Assembly: GCF_018130385.1 (NCBI RefSeq)
Contig: NZ_JAFCLU010000013.1
Span: 124,001 to 188,000, forward strand
Length of the DNA: 64,000 nucleotides
Direction of reading: 5' to 3'
Origin: Bradyrhizobium sp. AUGA SZCCT0283
GTDB lineage: Bacteria > Pseudomonadota > Alphaproteobacteria > Rhizobiales > Xanthobacteraceae
The position numbers were made by a program, and so were the translations under genes. The stretch's first letter is position 1, and the number at the start of each line of letters is the position of its first letter. Below, piece by piece: positions 16,854 through 26,280 of the stretch. The notes beneath the pieces were generated by a model. The model made no database searches, had not been told where the DNA came from, and saw only the letters and a list, made by a program, of their open reading frames with translations.

Positions 16854-17999
16854 GTGAGCGTTACGCAGCAACAGGTTCTGGATTCCCTTAAGCAGGTGGC
16901 GTCGCCGCGCGGCGTCGCCTTGACCAACGCCAACGTGCTGTCGGCGATCTCGGTCACCGACGGCAAGGTGTTTTTCTCCATCAACGTCGACGCTGCGGAA
17001 GCCCGCGCCTGGGAAAGCGTGCGCGCGCAGGCCGAGGCCGCCGTGCGCGCGATTCCCGGCGTCACCGCGGCGATGATCGCGCTGACGGCCGAGCGCAAGC
17101 CGGGCTCGCCGCCATCCGTGCCTGCGCCGCATCGGCACGCGCATTCACATTCTCCCGGCGTGCAACCGGCTTCCGCGCACCGTCCGCCGCAAGGCGCAGC
17201 GTCGCCGATGTCGAAACAGGCGGAGATCCCGGGCGTTGCCGCTGTCATCGCGGTGGCCTCGGGCAAGGGCGGCGTCGGCAAGTCGACCACCGCGCTCAAC
17301 CTGGCGCTGGGCCTGCGCGATCTCGGCCTGCGCGTCGGCCTGCTCGATGCCGACATTTACGGCCCGTCGGTGCCGCGGCTAACCGGCATCCATGAGAAGC
17401 CGCAGCTCGATGACAACAGGAAGATGATTCCGATCCAGCGCTTCGGCCTTGCCATCATGTCGATCGGCTTCCTGGTGGAGGAAGACACCGCGATGATCTG
17501 GCGCGGGCCGATGGTGATGTCGGCCATCACCCAGATGCTGCGCGACGTGGCGTGGGGCACGCTCGATATTCTGGTCGTCGACATGCCGCCCGGCACGGGC
17601 GATGCGCAATTGACGCTGGCGCAGAATGTGCCGCTGAAGGGAGCGGTGATCATCTCGACCCCGCAGGATCTGTCGCTGATCGACGCGCGGCGAGGGCTCG
17701 CGATGTTCAAGAAGGTCAACGTGCCGGTGCTCGGCATCGTCGAGAACATGAGCTACTTCCAGTGCCCCGAATGCGGCACGCGCTCGGACATTTTCGGTCA
17801 TGGCGGCGCGCGGCATGAAGCGGAACGGCTGGGTGTCCCGTTCCTGGGCGAGATCCCGCTGCACATGTCGATCAGGACCACCTCCGATGACGGTAACCCG
17901 GTGGTGGCGAGCGACCCGGACGGTCCGCATGCCGCGATCTATCGGGCCATCGGGACCAAGGTCCGCGACCAGCTTCAGGGCGTCATCGCCGCCGCCTGA
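16854..17999 (+). CDS. mrp: Mrp/ApbC-type iron-sulfur cluster carrier ATPase
   Basis: 381-residue Mrp/NBP35 protein that binds and delivers Fe-S clusters. An N-terminal DUF59 domain (residues 1-80) is linked by a His/Pro-rich segment to the P-loop domain with the deviant Walker A VASGKGGVGKSTTALNLAL, LDADIYGPSVPRL, and a C-terminal FQCPECGTRSDIFG holding the CxxC cluster ligands. The start is the GTG of VSVTQQQV with an AGGAG site; the frame is open further upstream only because it runs through repeat copy A. Confidence 0.95.
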   Translation: MSVTQQQVLDSLKQVASPRGVALTNANVLSAISVTDGKVFFSINVDAAEARAWESVRAQAEAAVRAIPGVTAAMIALTAERKPGSPPSVPAPHRHAHSHSPGVQPASAHRPPQGAASPMSKQAEIPGVAAVIAVASGKGGVGKSTTALNLALGLRDLGLRVGLLDADIYGPSVPRLTGIHEKPQLDDNRKMIPIQRFGLAIMSIGFLVEEDTAMIWRGPMVMSAITQMLRDVAWGTLDILVVDMPPGTGDAQLTLAQNVPLKGAVIISTPQDLSLIDARRGLAMFKKVNVPVLGIVENMSYFQCPECGTRSDIFGHGGARHEAERLGVPFLGEIPLHMSIRTTSDDGNPVVASDPDGPHAAIYRAIGTKVRDQLQGVIAAA

Positions 18000-18185
18000 A
18001 GCCCCTTTATCTGTGCCCCCTAAGACTTTGGTTTAACTCAGTGCAGTCATGCCTTTGTCGCGTTTTCGATAGCGAACTTCCGTGTTAAAGCCGCCCCGCC
18101 AGAGCGCCCCGGATGACGTGGAATTCGCCCCGCCGGAGATCACGCTCGAGGAATATGGGAAACGCCCCGTCGTAAGGAGACTCGA

Positions 18186-19274
18186 ATGAAGCGTCGTGAT
18201 TTTTTGAAGGTTTCAGCGGCCGGTGCTGCCGCGACAGCCGTTGCCTCGCCGGCGATCGCGCAATCGTCGCCTGAGATCAAATGGCGCCTGACGTCGAGCT
18301 TCCCGAAGTCGCTCGACACCATCTATGGCGGCGCTGAACAGGTGTCGAAATACGTCGCCGAAATGACCGACAACAAGTTCCAGATTCAGGTGTTCGCGGC
18401 CGGCGAACTCGCACCGGCTCTGCAGGCGCTCGACGCCACCTCCAACGGCACTGTCGAGATGTGCCACACCGTCTCCTATTACTATGTCGGCAAGGACCCG
18501 ACCTTTGCGATCTTCGCCTCGGTCCCGTTCGGCCTCAACGCCCGCCAGAATAACTCGTGGTGGTATCAGGGCGGCGGTGAAGCGCTCGGCAACGAGTTCT
18601 TCAAGAAGTTCGGCGTGATCGGCTTCCCCACCGGCAACACCGGCACCCAGATGGGCGGCTGGTTCCGCAAGGAGATCAAGACAGTTGCCGACCTGTCGGG
18701 CCTCAAGATGCGCATCGGCGGCATCGCCGGTCAAGTGCTGCAGAAGGTCGGCGTGGTGCCGCAGCAGCTCGGCGGCGGCGACATCTATCCCGCGCTCGAA
18801 AAGGGCACCATTGACGCGGCTGAGTGGGTCGGTCCCTACGACGACGAAAAGCTCGGCTTCGCCAAGGTCGCGAAGTACTACTATTATCCAGGCTTCTGGG
18901 AAGGCGGCCCGACGGTTCACTCCTTCTGCAATCTCGAGAAGTGGAATGCACTGCCGAAGAACTACCAGGCAATCCTGACCAATGCGTGCGCCAACGCCAA
19001 CAGCTGGATGAACGCGCGTTACGACATGCAGAATCCGGCGGCGCTGAAGCGTCTGGTCGCCGGCGGCACGCAGCTTCGTCCCTTCACCAATGAAGTGCTG
19101 GAAGCCTGCCTGAAGGCCACCAACGAATTGTGGGCCGAGATCTCCGGCAAGAACGCCGACTTCAAGAAGTCGATCGACGCGATGCAGGCTTACCGTTCCG
19201 ACCAGTATCTGTGGTGGCAGGTTGCCGAATACACCTATGACAGCTTCATGATCCGCTCGCGCACGCGCGGCTGA
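18186..19274 (+). CDS. TRAP transporter substrate-binding protein, TakP-like (1)
   Basis: 362-residue periplasmic DctP-family protein with a Tat-type signal (KRRDFLKVSAAGAAA, cleavage after AIAQ). It follows TakP of Rhodobacter, a sodium-dependent 2-oxo acid binder: WRLTSSFPKSLDTIYGG, GNTGTQMGGWFRKEI with the carboxylate-binding Arg, GGDIYPALEKGTIDAAEW and VGPYDDEKLGF. 2-oxo acid uptake is the likely role. AAGGAG precedes the ATG. A paralogue follows; permease genes lie about 3 kb away on the other strand, so pairing is inferred. Confidence 0.92.
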   Translation: MKRRDFLKVSAAGAAATAVASPAIAQSSPEIKWRLTSSFPKSLDTIYGGAEQVSKYVAEMTDNKFQIQVFAAGELAPALQALDATSNGTVEMCHTVSYYYVGKDPTFAIFASVPFGLNARQNNSWWYQGGGEALGNEFFKKFGVIGFPTGNTGTQMGGWFRKEIKTVADLSGLKMRIGGIAGQVLQKVGVVPQQLGGGDIYPALEKGTIDAAEWVGPYDDEKLGFAKVAKYYYYPGFWEGGPTVHSFCNLEKWNALPKNYQAILTNACANANSWMNARYDMQNPAALKRLVAGGTQLRPFTNEVLEACLKATNELWAEISGKNADFKKSIDAMQAYRSDQYLWWQVAEYTYDSFMIRSRTRG

Positions 19275-19280
19275 TACGTA

Positions 19281-19349
19281 GCGTTTTCGGGCGAAGCATG
19301 CCCTCGGACTTGATCCGTGGGTGGTTACCGGTTCACGTTAAGAAAACGC
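19281..19349. repeat. Palindromic repeat copy B
   Basis: 69 bp with terminal inverted repeats GCGTTTTC and GAAAACGC and the shared core AAGCATGCCCTCGGACTTG. It starts 6 bases after the stop of the first TakP-like gene and precedes two hairpins. Confidence 0.85.
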
Positions 19350-19362
19350 GTCAAAAGGAAAT

Positions 19363-19441
19363 GGAGCCTGGCCCCTGAGGGCCAGGCTCTATCCACACGT
19401 GCAGAAAGAGGCCCGGTCTCCTTGAGAGGCCGGGCTTTTTT
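19363..19441 (+). terminator. Tandem hairpins after the first TakP-like gene
   Basis: First hairpin: GAGCCTGGCCC/GGGCCAGGCTC (19364-19389) with loop CTGA. Second: GCCCGGTCTC and GAGAGGCCGGGC followed by six T (19411-19441), a classical intrinsic terminator. Together they should isolate the two binding-protein genes transcriptionally. Confidence 0.85.
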
Positions 19442-19546
19442 GCGTTTTGCAGCCGGTCGGGGATGGAAATCGGGAACCGGATGTTCCATGCTGGCGGCAA
19501 GCCTCGCCAAGAAGGCTGACACGTGCAACCAACAGGGATGGATTCA

Positions 19547-20635
19547 ATGAAAAGAAGAGATTTTCTTAAAGTAACCGGCATTGGCGCGGCGGGCGCCGCA
19601 ACCTTGGCGGCCCCCGCCATCGCGCAGTCGATGCCGGAACTCAAATGGCGTTTGACGGCGAGCTGGCCGAAATCACTGGACACCTTGTGGGGCGGCGTCG
19701 AACTGATGGTCAAACTCGTTGCCGAAGCCACCGACAACAAGTTCCAGATTCAGGCCTTTGCCGGCGGCGAAATCGTTCCCGGCCTGCAGGCGCTCGATGC
19801 CGTGCAGAACGGCACCGTCGAGATGGGCCATACCGCCTCCTATTATTATTTCGGCAAGGATCCGACCTTTGCCTTCGGAACGGCCGTGCCGTTCGGTCCC
19901 AACCAGCGCCTCAACCAGGCCTGGTACATGCTGGGCGGCGGCAGGGACCTGCTCAACCAGTTCTACAAGAGCTACAACGTCACCTCGTTTCTGGCTGGCA
20001 ATACCGGCTGCCAGATGGGCGGCTGGTTCCGCAAGGAGATCAACACCGTCGACGATCTGAAGGGGCTGAAGATGCGCATCGGCGGCTTTGCCGGCCGCGT
20101 GATGCAGAAACTGGGCGTCGTGCCGCAGCAGCTTGCCGGAGGCGACATCTATCCCGCGCTCGAAAAGGGCACGATCGACGCGGCGGAATGGGTCGGGCCC
20201 TATGACGACGAGAAGCTCGGCTTCAACAAGGTCGCGCCGCATTATTACTATCCCGGCTGGTGGGAGGGTGGCCCGATGCTGCTCGGCCTCGTCAATCTGG
20301 ATAAGTGGAATTCGCTGCCGAAGGCCTATCAAAGCGCCATCGAGCAGGCGGGGCAGGCCGCCAACAGCTGGATGATGGCCAAATACGATCAGGGCAATCC
20401 GCCGGCGCTGAAGAAATTGCTCGCCGGAGGTACCAAGCTCCATGCCTTTTCACCGCCGATCATGCAGGCCTGCCTGAAGGCGACCAAGGAATTGTACGCC
20501 GAAACCTCGGCGACCAATCCGAACTTCAAGAAGGTGCTGGAGTCGATGAACGCGTTCACGTCAAACGGGTACCAGTGGTTCCAGGTGGCGGAGCTCGGTT
20601 ACGACAGCTTCATGGCGCGCAATCCGCAGGGTTGA
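19547..20635 (+). CDS. TRAP transporter substrate-binding protein, TakP-like (2)
   Basis: 362-residue paralogue of the preceding gene, same length and same Tat signal (KRRDFLKVTGIGAAG, cleavage after AIAQ). It keeps NTGCQMGGWFRKEI, GGDIYPALEKGTIDAAEW and VGPYDDEKLGFNKV, so the 2-oxo acid and sodium sites appear intact. The ATG at MKRRDF is chosen over one three codons upstream because AGGGATGG is well placed and the length then equals that of the paralogue. Strong terminators before and after suggest independent expression. Confidence 0.92.
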   Translation: MKRRDFLKVTGIGAAGAATLAAPAIAQSMPELKWRLTASWPKSLDTLWGGVELMVKLVAEATDNKFQIQAFAGGEIVPGLQALDAVQNGTVEMGHTASYYYFGKDPTFAFGTAVPFGPNQRLNQAWYMLGGGRDLLNQFYKSYNVTSFLAGNTGCQMGGWFRKEINTVDDLKGLKMRIGGFAGRVMQKLGVVPQQLAGGDIYPALEKGTIDAAEWVGPYDDEKLGFNKVAPHYYYPGWWEGGPMLLGLVNLDKWNSLPKAYQSAIEQAGQAANSWMMAKYDQGNPPALKKLLAGGTKLHAFSPPIMQACLKATKELYAETSATNPNFKKVLESMNAFTSNGYQWFQVAELGYDSFMARNPQG

Positions 20636-20648
20636 CCGTGTCGTAACG

Positions 20649-20715
20649 GCGTTTTCGAGCCAAGCATGCCCTCGGACTCGATCCGTGGGGCGAGAGCGGT
20701 TCGCGAAGAAAACGC
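20649..20715. repeat. Palindromic repeat copy C
   Basis: 67 bp with ends GCGTTTTC and GAAAACGC and core AAGCATGCCCTCGGACTCG. It begins 14 bases after the second TakP-like stop and precedes a terminator, the same arrangement as copy B. Confidence 0.85.
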
Positions 20716-20728
20716 ATCAAGACAAAAA

Positions 20729-20756
20729 CCCCGGAGCCAAGCTCCGGGGCTTTTTT
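20729..20756 (+). terminator. Intrinsic terminator after the second TakP-like gene
   Basis: Perfect 9-bp stem CCCCGGAGC/GCTCCGGGG with loop CAA, then C and six T. Canonical rho-independent terminator. Confidence 0.93.
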
Positions 20757-20802
20757 GCGACGATGAAGTTCTCAGGGGTTGGTGATCGCCTGACCAATGC
20801 GT

Positions 20803-22083
20803 TCAGTGAAGTAGCTGATACTGCACGATGTAGGCGGCGACCCCGCCGAAGTAACCCAGCAGCGCCAAGCCGCTGATGCGCCGTACATACCAAAAGAAGT
20901 GGATCTTTTCGAGCGCCATCGCGGCTACGCCTGCGGCCGAACCAATGATCAGGATCGATCCGCCTGTACCGGCGCAGTAGGCAATGAATTCCCAAAGAAA
21001 ACTGTCGGGCGGATATTGCGTCAGGCTATACATCCCCATGGATGCCGCCACCAGCGGAACATTGTCTACGATGGCGCTGAGCAGGCCCAGCATGACCACG
21101 ATGATGTCCTGGCGCCCGACGCTCGAGTCCAGCCATTTGGCGAGCTTTTCGAGAATGTGGGCGTGCTCCAGGGTAGCAACCGCCAACAAGATTCCGATGA
21201 AGAAGACGATCGAACCCATGTCGATCCGAGTCAGCGCGTGAACCAGGGTAAGCCGCTTCTTCTCGTCGTCTTCCTTATCCCGATGAACCAATTCACCAAC
21301 CGTCCAGAGAATGCCGAGGCCAAAAAGTATTCCCATGAACGGCGGTAGGTGAGTGATGGTCTTGAACGCCGGTACCATCACGAGAATGCCCAGCCCGAGG
21401 AAGAAAGTGAGATTGCGCTCGAACAGGCTGGTTTGGAAACCATCTTGTTCGACCCGGGGCGGCGGAACAACCACTTGTCCCCTCAACTGGAAGCTTACGA
21501 CGAGCAGCGGGACGACAAGGTTGATCAGCGATGGCAGGAATAGCGCCTTCAGGATCGCGAGGGGCGTGATCTGACCTCCGATCCAGAGCATCGTCGTCGT
21601 TACATCGCCTATTGCCGACCAGGCGCCACCGGCATTAGCCGCGATCACGATCATTGCCGCGAAAAACAGGCGATCTCTCTGGTCGCCTAACAGCTTCTTC
21701 ATGAGCGAGATCATGACGATCGTTGTCGTCAAATTGTCGAGCACCGCGCTCAGGAAGAAGGTCACAAAGCCAACGAGCCACATCAAGGTTACTTGCTTCC
21801 TGGTGCGGATGAGCGAGGTGATGACTTCAAACCCGTTATGCGCGTCGATCACCTCGACGATCGTCATGGCTCCGATCAGGAAGAATACAATTTGAGCGGT
21901 GGACGAAACCGACTCGTTCAGCTGTCGTTCGACAAGGGCGTGATCGCCGCTCCATACGGCGTAAACCGTCCACAGCAACCCGGCACCGACCAGTGCCGAA
22001 GCCGACTTGTTGATCTTGATCGGATGCTCCAGCGCAATGGCGGCGTATGCGATGACGAAAATTACGACGATTGCGCCTATCAA
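20803..22083 (-). CDS. nhaD: NhaD-type Na+/H+ antiporter
   Basis: Ion-transporter-superfamily protein of 426 residues with 11-12 helices. Typical NhaD segments are LIGAMTIVEVIDAHNGF, FFLSAVLDNLTTTIVMISL, NAGGAWSAIGDVTTTMLW and LSAIVDNVPLVAASMGMY, with acidic and Asn residues in helices that carry the ion. GAGGAG lies 7 bases before a TTG (reading LIGAIVVIF), which I take as the start; the frame opens five codons earlier. It separates the TakP-like binding proteins from the TRAP permeases, and both systems handle sodium. Confidence 0.9.
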   Translation of the reverse strand: MIGAIVVIFVIAYAAIALEHPIKINKSASALVGAGLLWTVYAVWSGDHALVERQLNESVSSTAQIVFFLIGAMTIVEVIDAHNGFEVITSLIRTRKQVTLMWLVGFVTFFLSAVLDNLTTTIVMISLMKKLLGDQRDRLFFAAMIVIAANAGGAWSAIGDVTTTMLWIGGQITPLAILKALFLPSLINLVVPLLVVSFQLRGQVVVPPPRVEQDGFQTSLFERNLTFFLGLGILVMVPAFKTITHLPPFMGILFGLGILWTVGELVHRDKEDDEKKRLTLVHALTRIDMGSIVFFIGILLAVATLEHAHILEKLAKWLDSSVGRQDIIVVMLGLLSAIVDNVPLVAASMGMYSLTQYPPDSFLWEFIAYCAGTGGSILIIGSAAGVAAMALEKIHFFWYVRRISGLALLGYFGGVAAYIVQYQLLH

Positions 22084-22199
22084 GTCCGGTCTCCTCAATA
22101 GGGCATAAAGTGGATTGATCAGCCAGGCCGGCCGTTCCCGCGCTCACAGATATTGAACGCTCGAAAGCACGTGCAATTCTGCAACGTTGAGAGACGGGA

Positions 22200-23861
22200 T
22201 CAGTTCTTGGGTGGCGGCCCAAAGTCCAGCGGCGGCATCTCCTCGATCTGCGGTACCTCGATCTTGATGGTGCTCGGGTCGACTGTCGATGCTGCGCCCT
22301 TATAGTGCATCACCATCTGCGGGAACGCGATCACCAGCAGCACCATGATGACCTGAATCACCACGAACGGCACGGCGCCCCAATAAATCTGGCCGGTCGT
22401 GACCGGATCCATACGCTTGCCGGTGACACGATCGATGTAGGATTCTTTCGGGGCGACTGAGCGCAAATAGAACAAGGCGAACCCGAACGGCGGATGCATG
22501 AATGACGTCTGCATGTTGACGCCGAGGATCACGCCGAACCAGATCAGGTCGATGCCGAGCTTTTCCGCCACCGGCCCGAGCAGCGGGATGATGATGAAGG
22601 CGAGTTCGAAGAAGTCGAGGAAGAAGGCGAGAACGAAGACAAGCGCGTTGACGAAAATGAGGAAGCCGACCTGGCCGCCGGGGAGGGACGTCAGCAGGTG
22701 CTCGACCCATACGTGGCCGTTCACGCCGTAGAAGGTCAGCGAGAACACGCGCGCACCGATCAGGATGAAGACGACGAAGGCGGAAAGCTTCGCGGTCGAC
22801 TCCGTGGCTTGCCGGATCAGGTCCCAGCTCAGCCGTCGCTTGGCCGCTCCGAGTATGATCGCACCGGCAGCGCCCATCGCGCCGCCCTCGGTGGGGGTCG
22901 CGATGCCGATGAAGATCGTACCGAGCACAAGGAAGATCAGGAACAGCGGTGGCACCATGACAAACGTTGTTTGTTGCGCCATCGCGGACAGGAAGCGGAA
23001 CCCTGTAAGTTTGTCGATCACCCAGTTCAGGACGGCGACGAAGAATGCGAACAGGATACCGTAGAACATGCTCAGCACGACGAAATCGGCGCCGTGGGTA
23101 TCAGAGTGCCGCATCATGAACCAGCCGAAAGCCACGCTCGCCAGCGTGAGCACGCCGAGCGAAAGCAAGCCGCGGCTGCCATCCTTCTCGCGGAAGCCAA
23201 TGGCGTCTGGTGGCAGCCCCGGCGCCGCCTTCGGGAAGATCATCGTCACGAGAAAGGCATATCCGGCATACAGGCCCGCAAGCACCATGCCAGGAATGAA
23301 GGCGCCTTCGTACATGTCGCCGACCGACTTGCCGAGCTGGTCGGCCATCACGATCAGAACCAGCGAGGGCGGAATGATTTGCGCCAGCGTGCCTGACGCC
23401 GCGATGATGCCCGTCGCCATCCGGCGGTCGTAGCCATAGCGCAACATGATCGGCAGCGAGATCAGGCCCATCGAGATGACGGAAGCGGCAACGACGCCGG
23501 TCGTTGCCGCGAGCAGGGCGCCGACGAACACGACGGCGTAGGCGAGGCCGCCGCGGATGGTGCCGAACAACTGCCCGATGGTATCGAGCAAGTCCTCGGC
23601 CATGCCGGATCGCTCCAGAACCAATCCCATGAACGTAAAGAACGGGATCGCGAGCAGCGTGTCGTTGTTCATTACGCCGTAAACGCGCTCGGGAAGCGCT
23701 TGCAGGAAGTCCGGGCGGAACTCGCCAAGTTCGATGCCGGCGACAGCGTAAAGCAGGCCGACCGCACCGAGCGAAAACGCCGCCGGATAGCCAAGCAGCA
23801 GCATGACCACCAGCGACGCGAACATAATCGGCGCCATGTTGGCGATAAGAAAGGCTGTCAT
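22200..23861 (-). CDS. TRAP transporter large permease (DctM/TakM), copy 1
   Basis: 553-residue large membrane subunit with a dozen or more helices. Family landmarks include FTFMGLVLERSGMAEDLLDT, GALLAATTGVVAASVISMGL, SGTLAQIIPPSLVLIVMADQ, FIGIATPTEGGAMGAAGA and FFLDFFELAFIIIPLLGP. It is longer than ordinary DctM (about 430 residues) owing to a central insertion, as in TakM-type subunits. GAGGACAAG precedes the ATG. It follows the small subunit gene after 28 bases and ends with a hydrophilic tail PPLDFGPPPKN that recurs in copy 2. Confidence 0.92.
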   Translation of the reverse strand: MTAFLIANMAPIMFASLVVMLLLGYPAAFSLGAVGLLYAVAGIELGEFRPDFLQALPERVYGVMNNDTLLAIPFFTFMGLVLERSGMAEDLLDTIGQLFGTIRGGLAYAVVFVGALLAATTGVVAASVISMGLISLPIMLRYGYDRRMATGIIAASGTLAQIIPPSLVLIVMADQLGKSVGDMYEGAFIPGMVLAGLYAGYAFLVTMIFPKAAPGLPPDAIGFREKDGSRGLLSLGVLTLASVAFGWFMMRHSDTHGADFVVLSMFYGILFAFFVAVLNWVIDKLTGFRFLSAMAQQTTFVMVPPLFLIFLVLGTIFIGIATPTEGGAMGAAGAIILGAAKRRLSWDLIRQATESTAKLSAFVVFILIGARVFSLTFYGVNGHVWVEHLLTSLPGGQVGFLIFVNALVFVLAFFLDFFELAFIIIPLLGPVAEKLGIDLIWFGVILGVNMQTSFMHPPFGFALFYLRSVAPKESYIDRVTGKRMDPVTTGQIYWGAVPFVVIQVIMVLLVIAFPQMVMHYKGAASTVDPSTIKIEVPQIEEMPPLDFGPPPKN

Positions 23862-23889
23862 CTCTTGTCCTCTGCCACCGCGCCTGCGA

Positions 23890-24471
23890 TCAGCGTTTTT
23901 CGATCGCCTCGACCAGGTGTTCGACCTCGGCCTCGAGCGCGTGTACCTGTGATGCGTGTGGATCCGGAATAAGGCCGCGCATCACGGCGATGCGCTTGAT
24001 CAGTTCGGAAATGCCCTGAACCAGCAAGAACGCGAATCCGATGATAACCAGCGATTTGGCGGGCCATTGCGGAAGCCCGCCTGCGTTGCCCGATTGCTCG
24101 TTAACCTCGAGCGACCGCATGAAGAACGGACCGCCGGTGATGATCATGACGATGCACAGCGGCATCAGAAAGAATGCGTGTCCAACGACGTCAATCACGT
24201 TACGTGCGGTTTTTGGCAGCGCATTGCTGACGATGTCGATCCGGATGTGTTCGTTATCCAGCAAGGTCCACGGCGAGCAAAGGAGAAAGACGATGCTGAA
24301 AAGCACCCATTGAAGCTCCAGCCATGAATTGGAAGAAATGTCGAACGTTTTGCGCATAACGGCATTGATGGCCGATATCACGACGGCAACAAGAATCAGC
24401 CAGGCCAGGCGCTTGCCCGTCCACCTCGTGAACGCGTCGATTCCACGGCTCAGTTTCAAGAGCGCTTGCAA
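23890..24471 (-). CDS. TRAP transporter small permease (DctQ/TakQ), copy 1
   Basis: 193-residue small subunit with four helices and the family motif ISSNSWLELQWVLFSIVFLL, then NEHIRIDIV. The TTG of LQALLKLSRG is chosen because GGGGAGGG stands 6 bases upstream; the frame is open 26 codons further, into a conserved leader element. A C-terminal Glu-rich stretch (HALEAEVEHLVEAIEKR) could form a short coiled coil. With the DctM after it, it makes one permease; which TakP-like protein it serves is unknown. Confidence 0.9.
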   Translation of the reverse strand: MQALLKLSRGIDAFTRWTGKRLAWLILVAVVISAINAVMRKTFDISSNSWLELQWVLFSIVFLLCSPWTLLDNEHIRIDIVSNALPKTARNVIDVVGHAFFLMPLCIVMIITGGPFFMRSLEVNEQSGNAGGLPQWPAKSLVIIGFAFLLVQGISELIKRIAVMRGLIPDPHASQVHALEAEVEHLVEAIEKR

Positions 24472-24600
24472 CGGTATCCCTCCCCAATTCGCATCTGCAG
24501 TCTTGACGGCACCCTGACGGCGCAGCGGCTTATCGAGCCCGGCTAGCATGAAGCCACCGCACCAAACCAGCGGTAGCCGCCGTCGTCAATTGGAAGTTTG
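24471..24600 (-). promoter_or_regulatory. Conserved leader element upstream of dctQ copy 1
   Basis: About 130 bases that align with 26971-27113, upstream of the second TRAP permease. Shared blocks on the plus strand are TTGCAACG, GTCTTGAC, GCACC, CAGCGG and CGTCAATTGG, in the same order with small gaps. Read on the transcribed strand the element begins CCAATTGACG, so TTGACG could be a -35 box. It also holds the ribosome binding site of dctQ copy 1. Confidence 0.6.
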
Positions 24601-24678
24601 TTGATATAGAAAGGGAATTAGCCCTGTGGATCGGGGTCGTCCACCCCCAGGCCCCGGCCAACCCGGACCCGGGGCTTG

Positions 24679-26280
24679 CTATTGCTTTTGCGGGCCGAAA
24701 TCCAGCGGTGGGAGCTCGATTTCCGGCACCACGATTTTGACCTTGCTGAGATCGACGTCGAGCGGCTTGTCGAGCAGAGCCGTCACCGTGACGGGGAAGG
24801 CGATCACGATCGCGACCATGATCGCCTGCAGGCCGATCCAGGGTAGCGCCCCCCAATAGATGTCGGAACTCTTGACCTCCTTCGGCGCGACGCCACGCAG
24901 ATAGAACAGCGCGAATCCGAACGGCGGATGCAGGAACGACGTCTGCATGTTGACGCAGAGCATGACGCCGAACCAGATCAGCGCGGCGTCCGGCCCCACC
25001 ACCGGCGCCAGCACCTTCTGCGCGATCGGCGCCACCATCGGCAGGATGATGAAGGCGATCTCGAAGAAGTCGAGGAAGAACGCCAGGAAGAAGATGAAAA
25101 GGTTGATGAAGATCAGGAAACCCCAGACGCCGCCGGGAAGCGAGGTCAGGTGGTCCTCAAGCCAGACGCCGCCGGAGACGCCGAGGAACACCACCGAGAA
25201 ACAGGTCGAGCCGATCAGGATGAACACCACCATGGTGGAGAGGCGCATCGTCGACTGATAGCCCTGCTTGATCAGGTCGCGCAGGTCCGGGATGCGGACG
25301 GCTTCGAGGCAGAGCCAGACGACGGCGAGATAGACCACCGCGAAAGTCAGCTTGAACAGCTTGCCCTCGCCGAGCAGCACCCCGATGATCGCGCCGATGC
25401 CGGTGGCGACGACACCGATGAGCAGCATCTTGTGTCCTTTGCTGCTCAGATCCTTGTGGTGAATCGCGGCGAGGACGATGGCGCCGATGGCGCCCATCGC
25501 GCCGGCTTCGGTCGGCGTCGCAAGGCCGAGCATCATGGTGCCCAGCACCACGAAGATCAGAACGGCCGACGGGATGATGCCCATCAGGCATTTGCGCCAG
25601 AGCGGCCAGCCGGTCAGCGTCCGCGCGTCCTTGGGCACCGCCGGCACGTGATGGGGCAGGAAGAGCCCGAGGAAGAACGTGTAGCCGGCGAACAGGGCGA
25701 TCTGGAGCACCGATGGCCCCCAGGCGCCGAGATACATGTCGCCGACCGACTTGCCGAGCTGGTCGGCCATCACGATCAGCACCAGCGAGGGCGGCACCAA
25801 CTGGGTGATGGTGCCGGACGCAGCGAGCACGCCGGTGATGTAGCGCACGTTGTAGCCATAGCGCAGCATGACCGGCATCGAGATCAGCGCCATGGCGATG
25901 ACTTGCGCTGCCACCGTGCCGGTGATCGCGCCGAGGATGAAGCCGACGATGATGACGGAATAGCCGAGGCCGCCGCGGATCGGGCCGAACAACTGGCCCA
26001 TCGAATCCAGCATGTCCTCGGCAAGGCCGCACCGCTCGAGCACGGAGCCCATGAAGGTAAAGAACGGAATCGCCAGCAGCAATTCGTTGGAAAGCACACC
26101 GCCGAAAATGCGGCCCGGAATTGCCTGCAGGAAGTTCATGTCGAAGAAGCCGAGATAGATCGACAGGAACCCGAACGACAGCCCGAGTGCTGCCAGCGTG
26201 AAGGCCACCGGAAAGCCGATCAGCATGGCCAGAATCAAGCCGCCGAACATCAGCGGCGGCATCATCTCCAGCGTGATCAT
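24679..26280 (-). CDS. TRAP transporter large permease (DctM/TakM), copy 2
   Basis: 533-residue paralogue of copy 1. Corresponding landmarks are FTFMGSVLERCGLAEDMLDS, FILGAITGTVAAQVIAMAL, SGTITQLVPPSLVLIVMADQ, MLGLATPTEAGAMGAIGA and FFLDFFEIAFIILPMVAP, and the same hydrophilic end PPLDFGPQKQ. The ATG overlaps the dctQ stop (ATGA); the frame's upstream extension is only a shadow of dctQ. Probable 2-oxo acid or related carboxylate permease by resemblance to the TakP-like proteins nearby. Confidence 0.92.
   Translation of the reverse strand: MITLEMMPPLMFGGLILAMLIGFPVAFTLAALGLSFGFLSIYLGFFDMNFLQAIPGRIFGGVLSNELLLAIPFFTFMGSVLERCGLAEDMLDSMGQLFGPIRGGLGYSVIIVGFILGAITGTVAAQVIAMALISMPVMLRYGYNVRYITGVLAASGTITQLVPPSLVLIVMADQLGKSVGDMYLGAWGPSVLQIALFAGYTFFLGLFLPHHVPAVPKDARTLTGWPLWRKCLMGIIPSAVLIFVVLGTMMLGLATPTEAGAMGAIGAIVLAAIHHKDLSSKGHKMLLIGVVATGIGAIIGVLLGEGKLFKLTFAVVYLAVVWLCLEAVRIPDLRDLIKQGYQSTMRLSTMVVFILIGSTCFSVVFLGVSGGVWLEDHLTSLPGGVWGFLIFINLFIFFLAFFLDFFEIAFIILPMVAPIAQKVLAPVVGPDAALIWFGVMLCVNMQTSFLHPPFGFALFYLRGVAPKEVKSSDIYWGALPWIGLQAIMVAIVIAFPVTVTALLDKPLDVDLSKVKIVVPEIELPPLDFGPQKQ

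Noticed and set aside
22498..23396. Plus-strand frames of up to 232 residues over dctM copy 1
   Set aside because: Shadows of the dctM gene, rich in His, Arg and Glu as expected for antisense of a GC-rich membrane gene.
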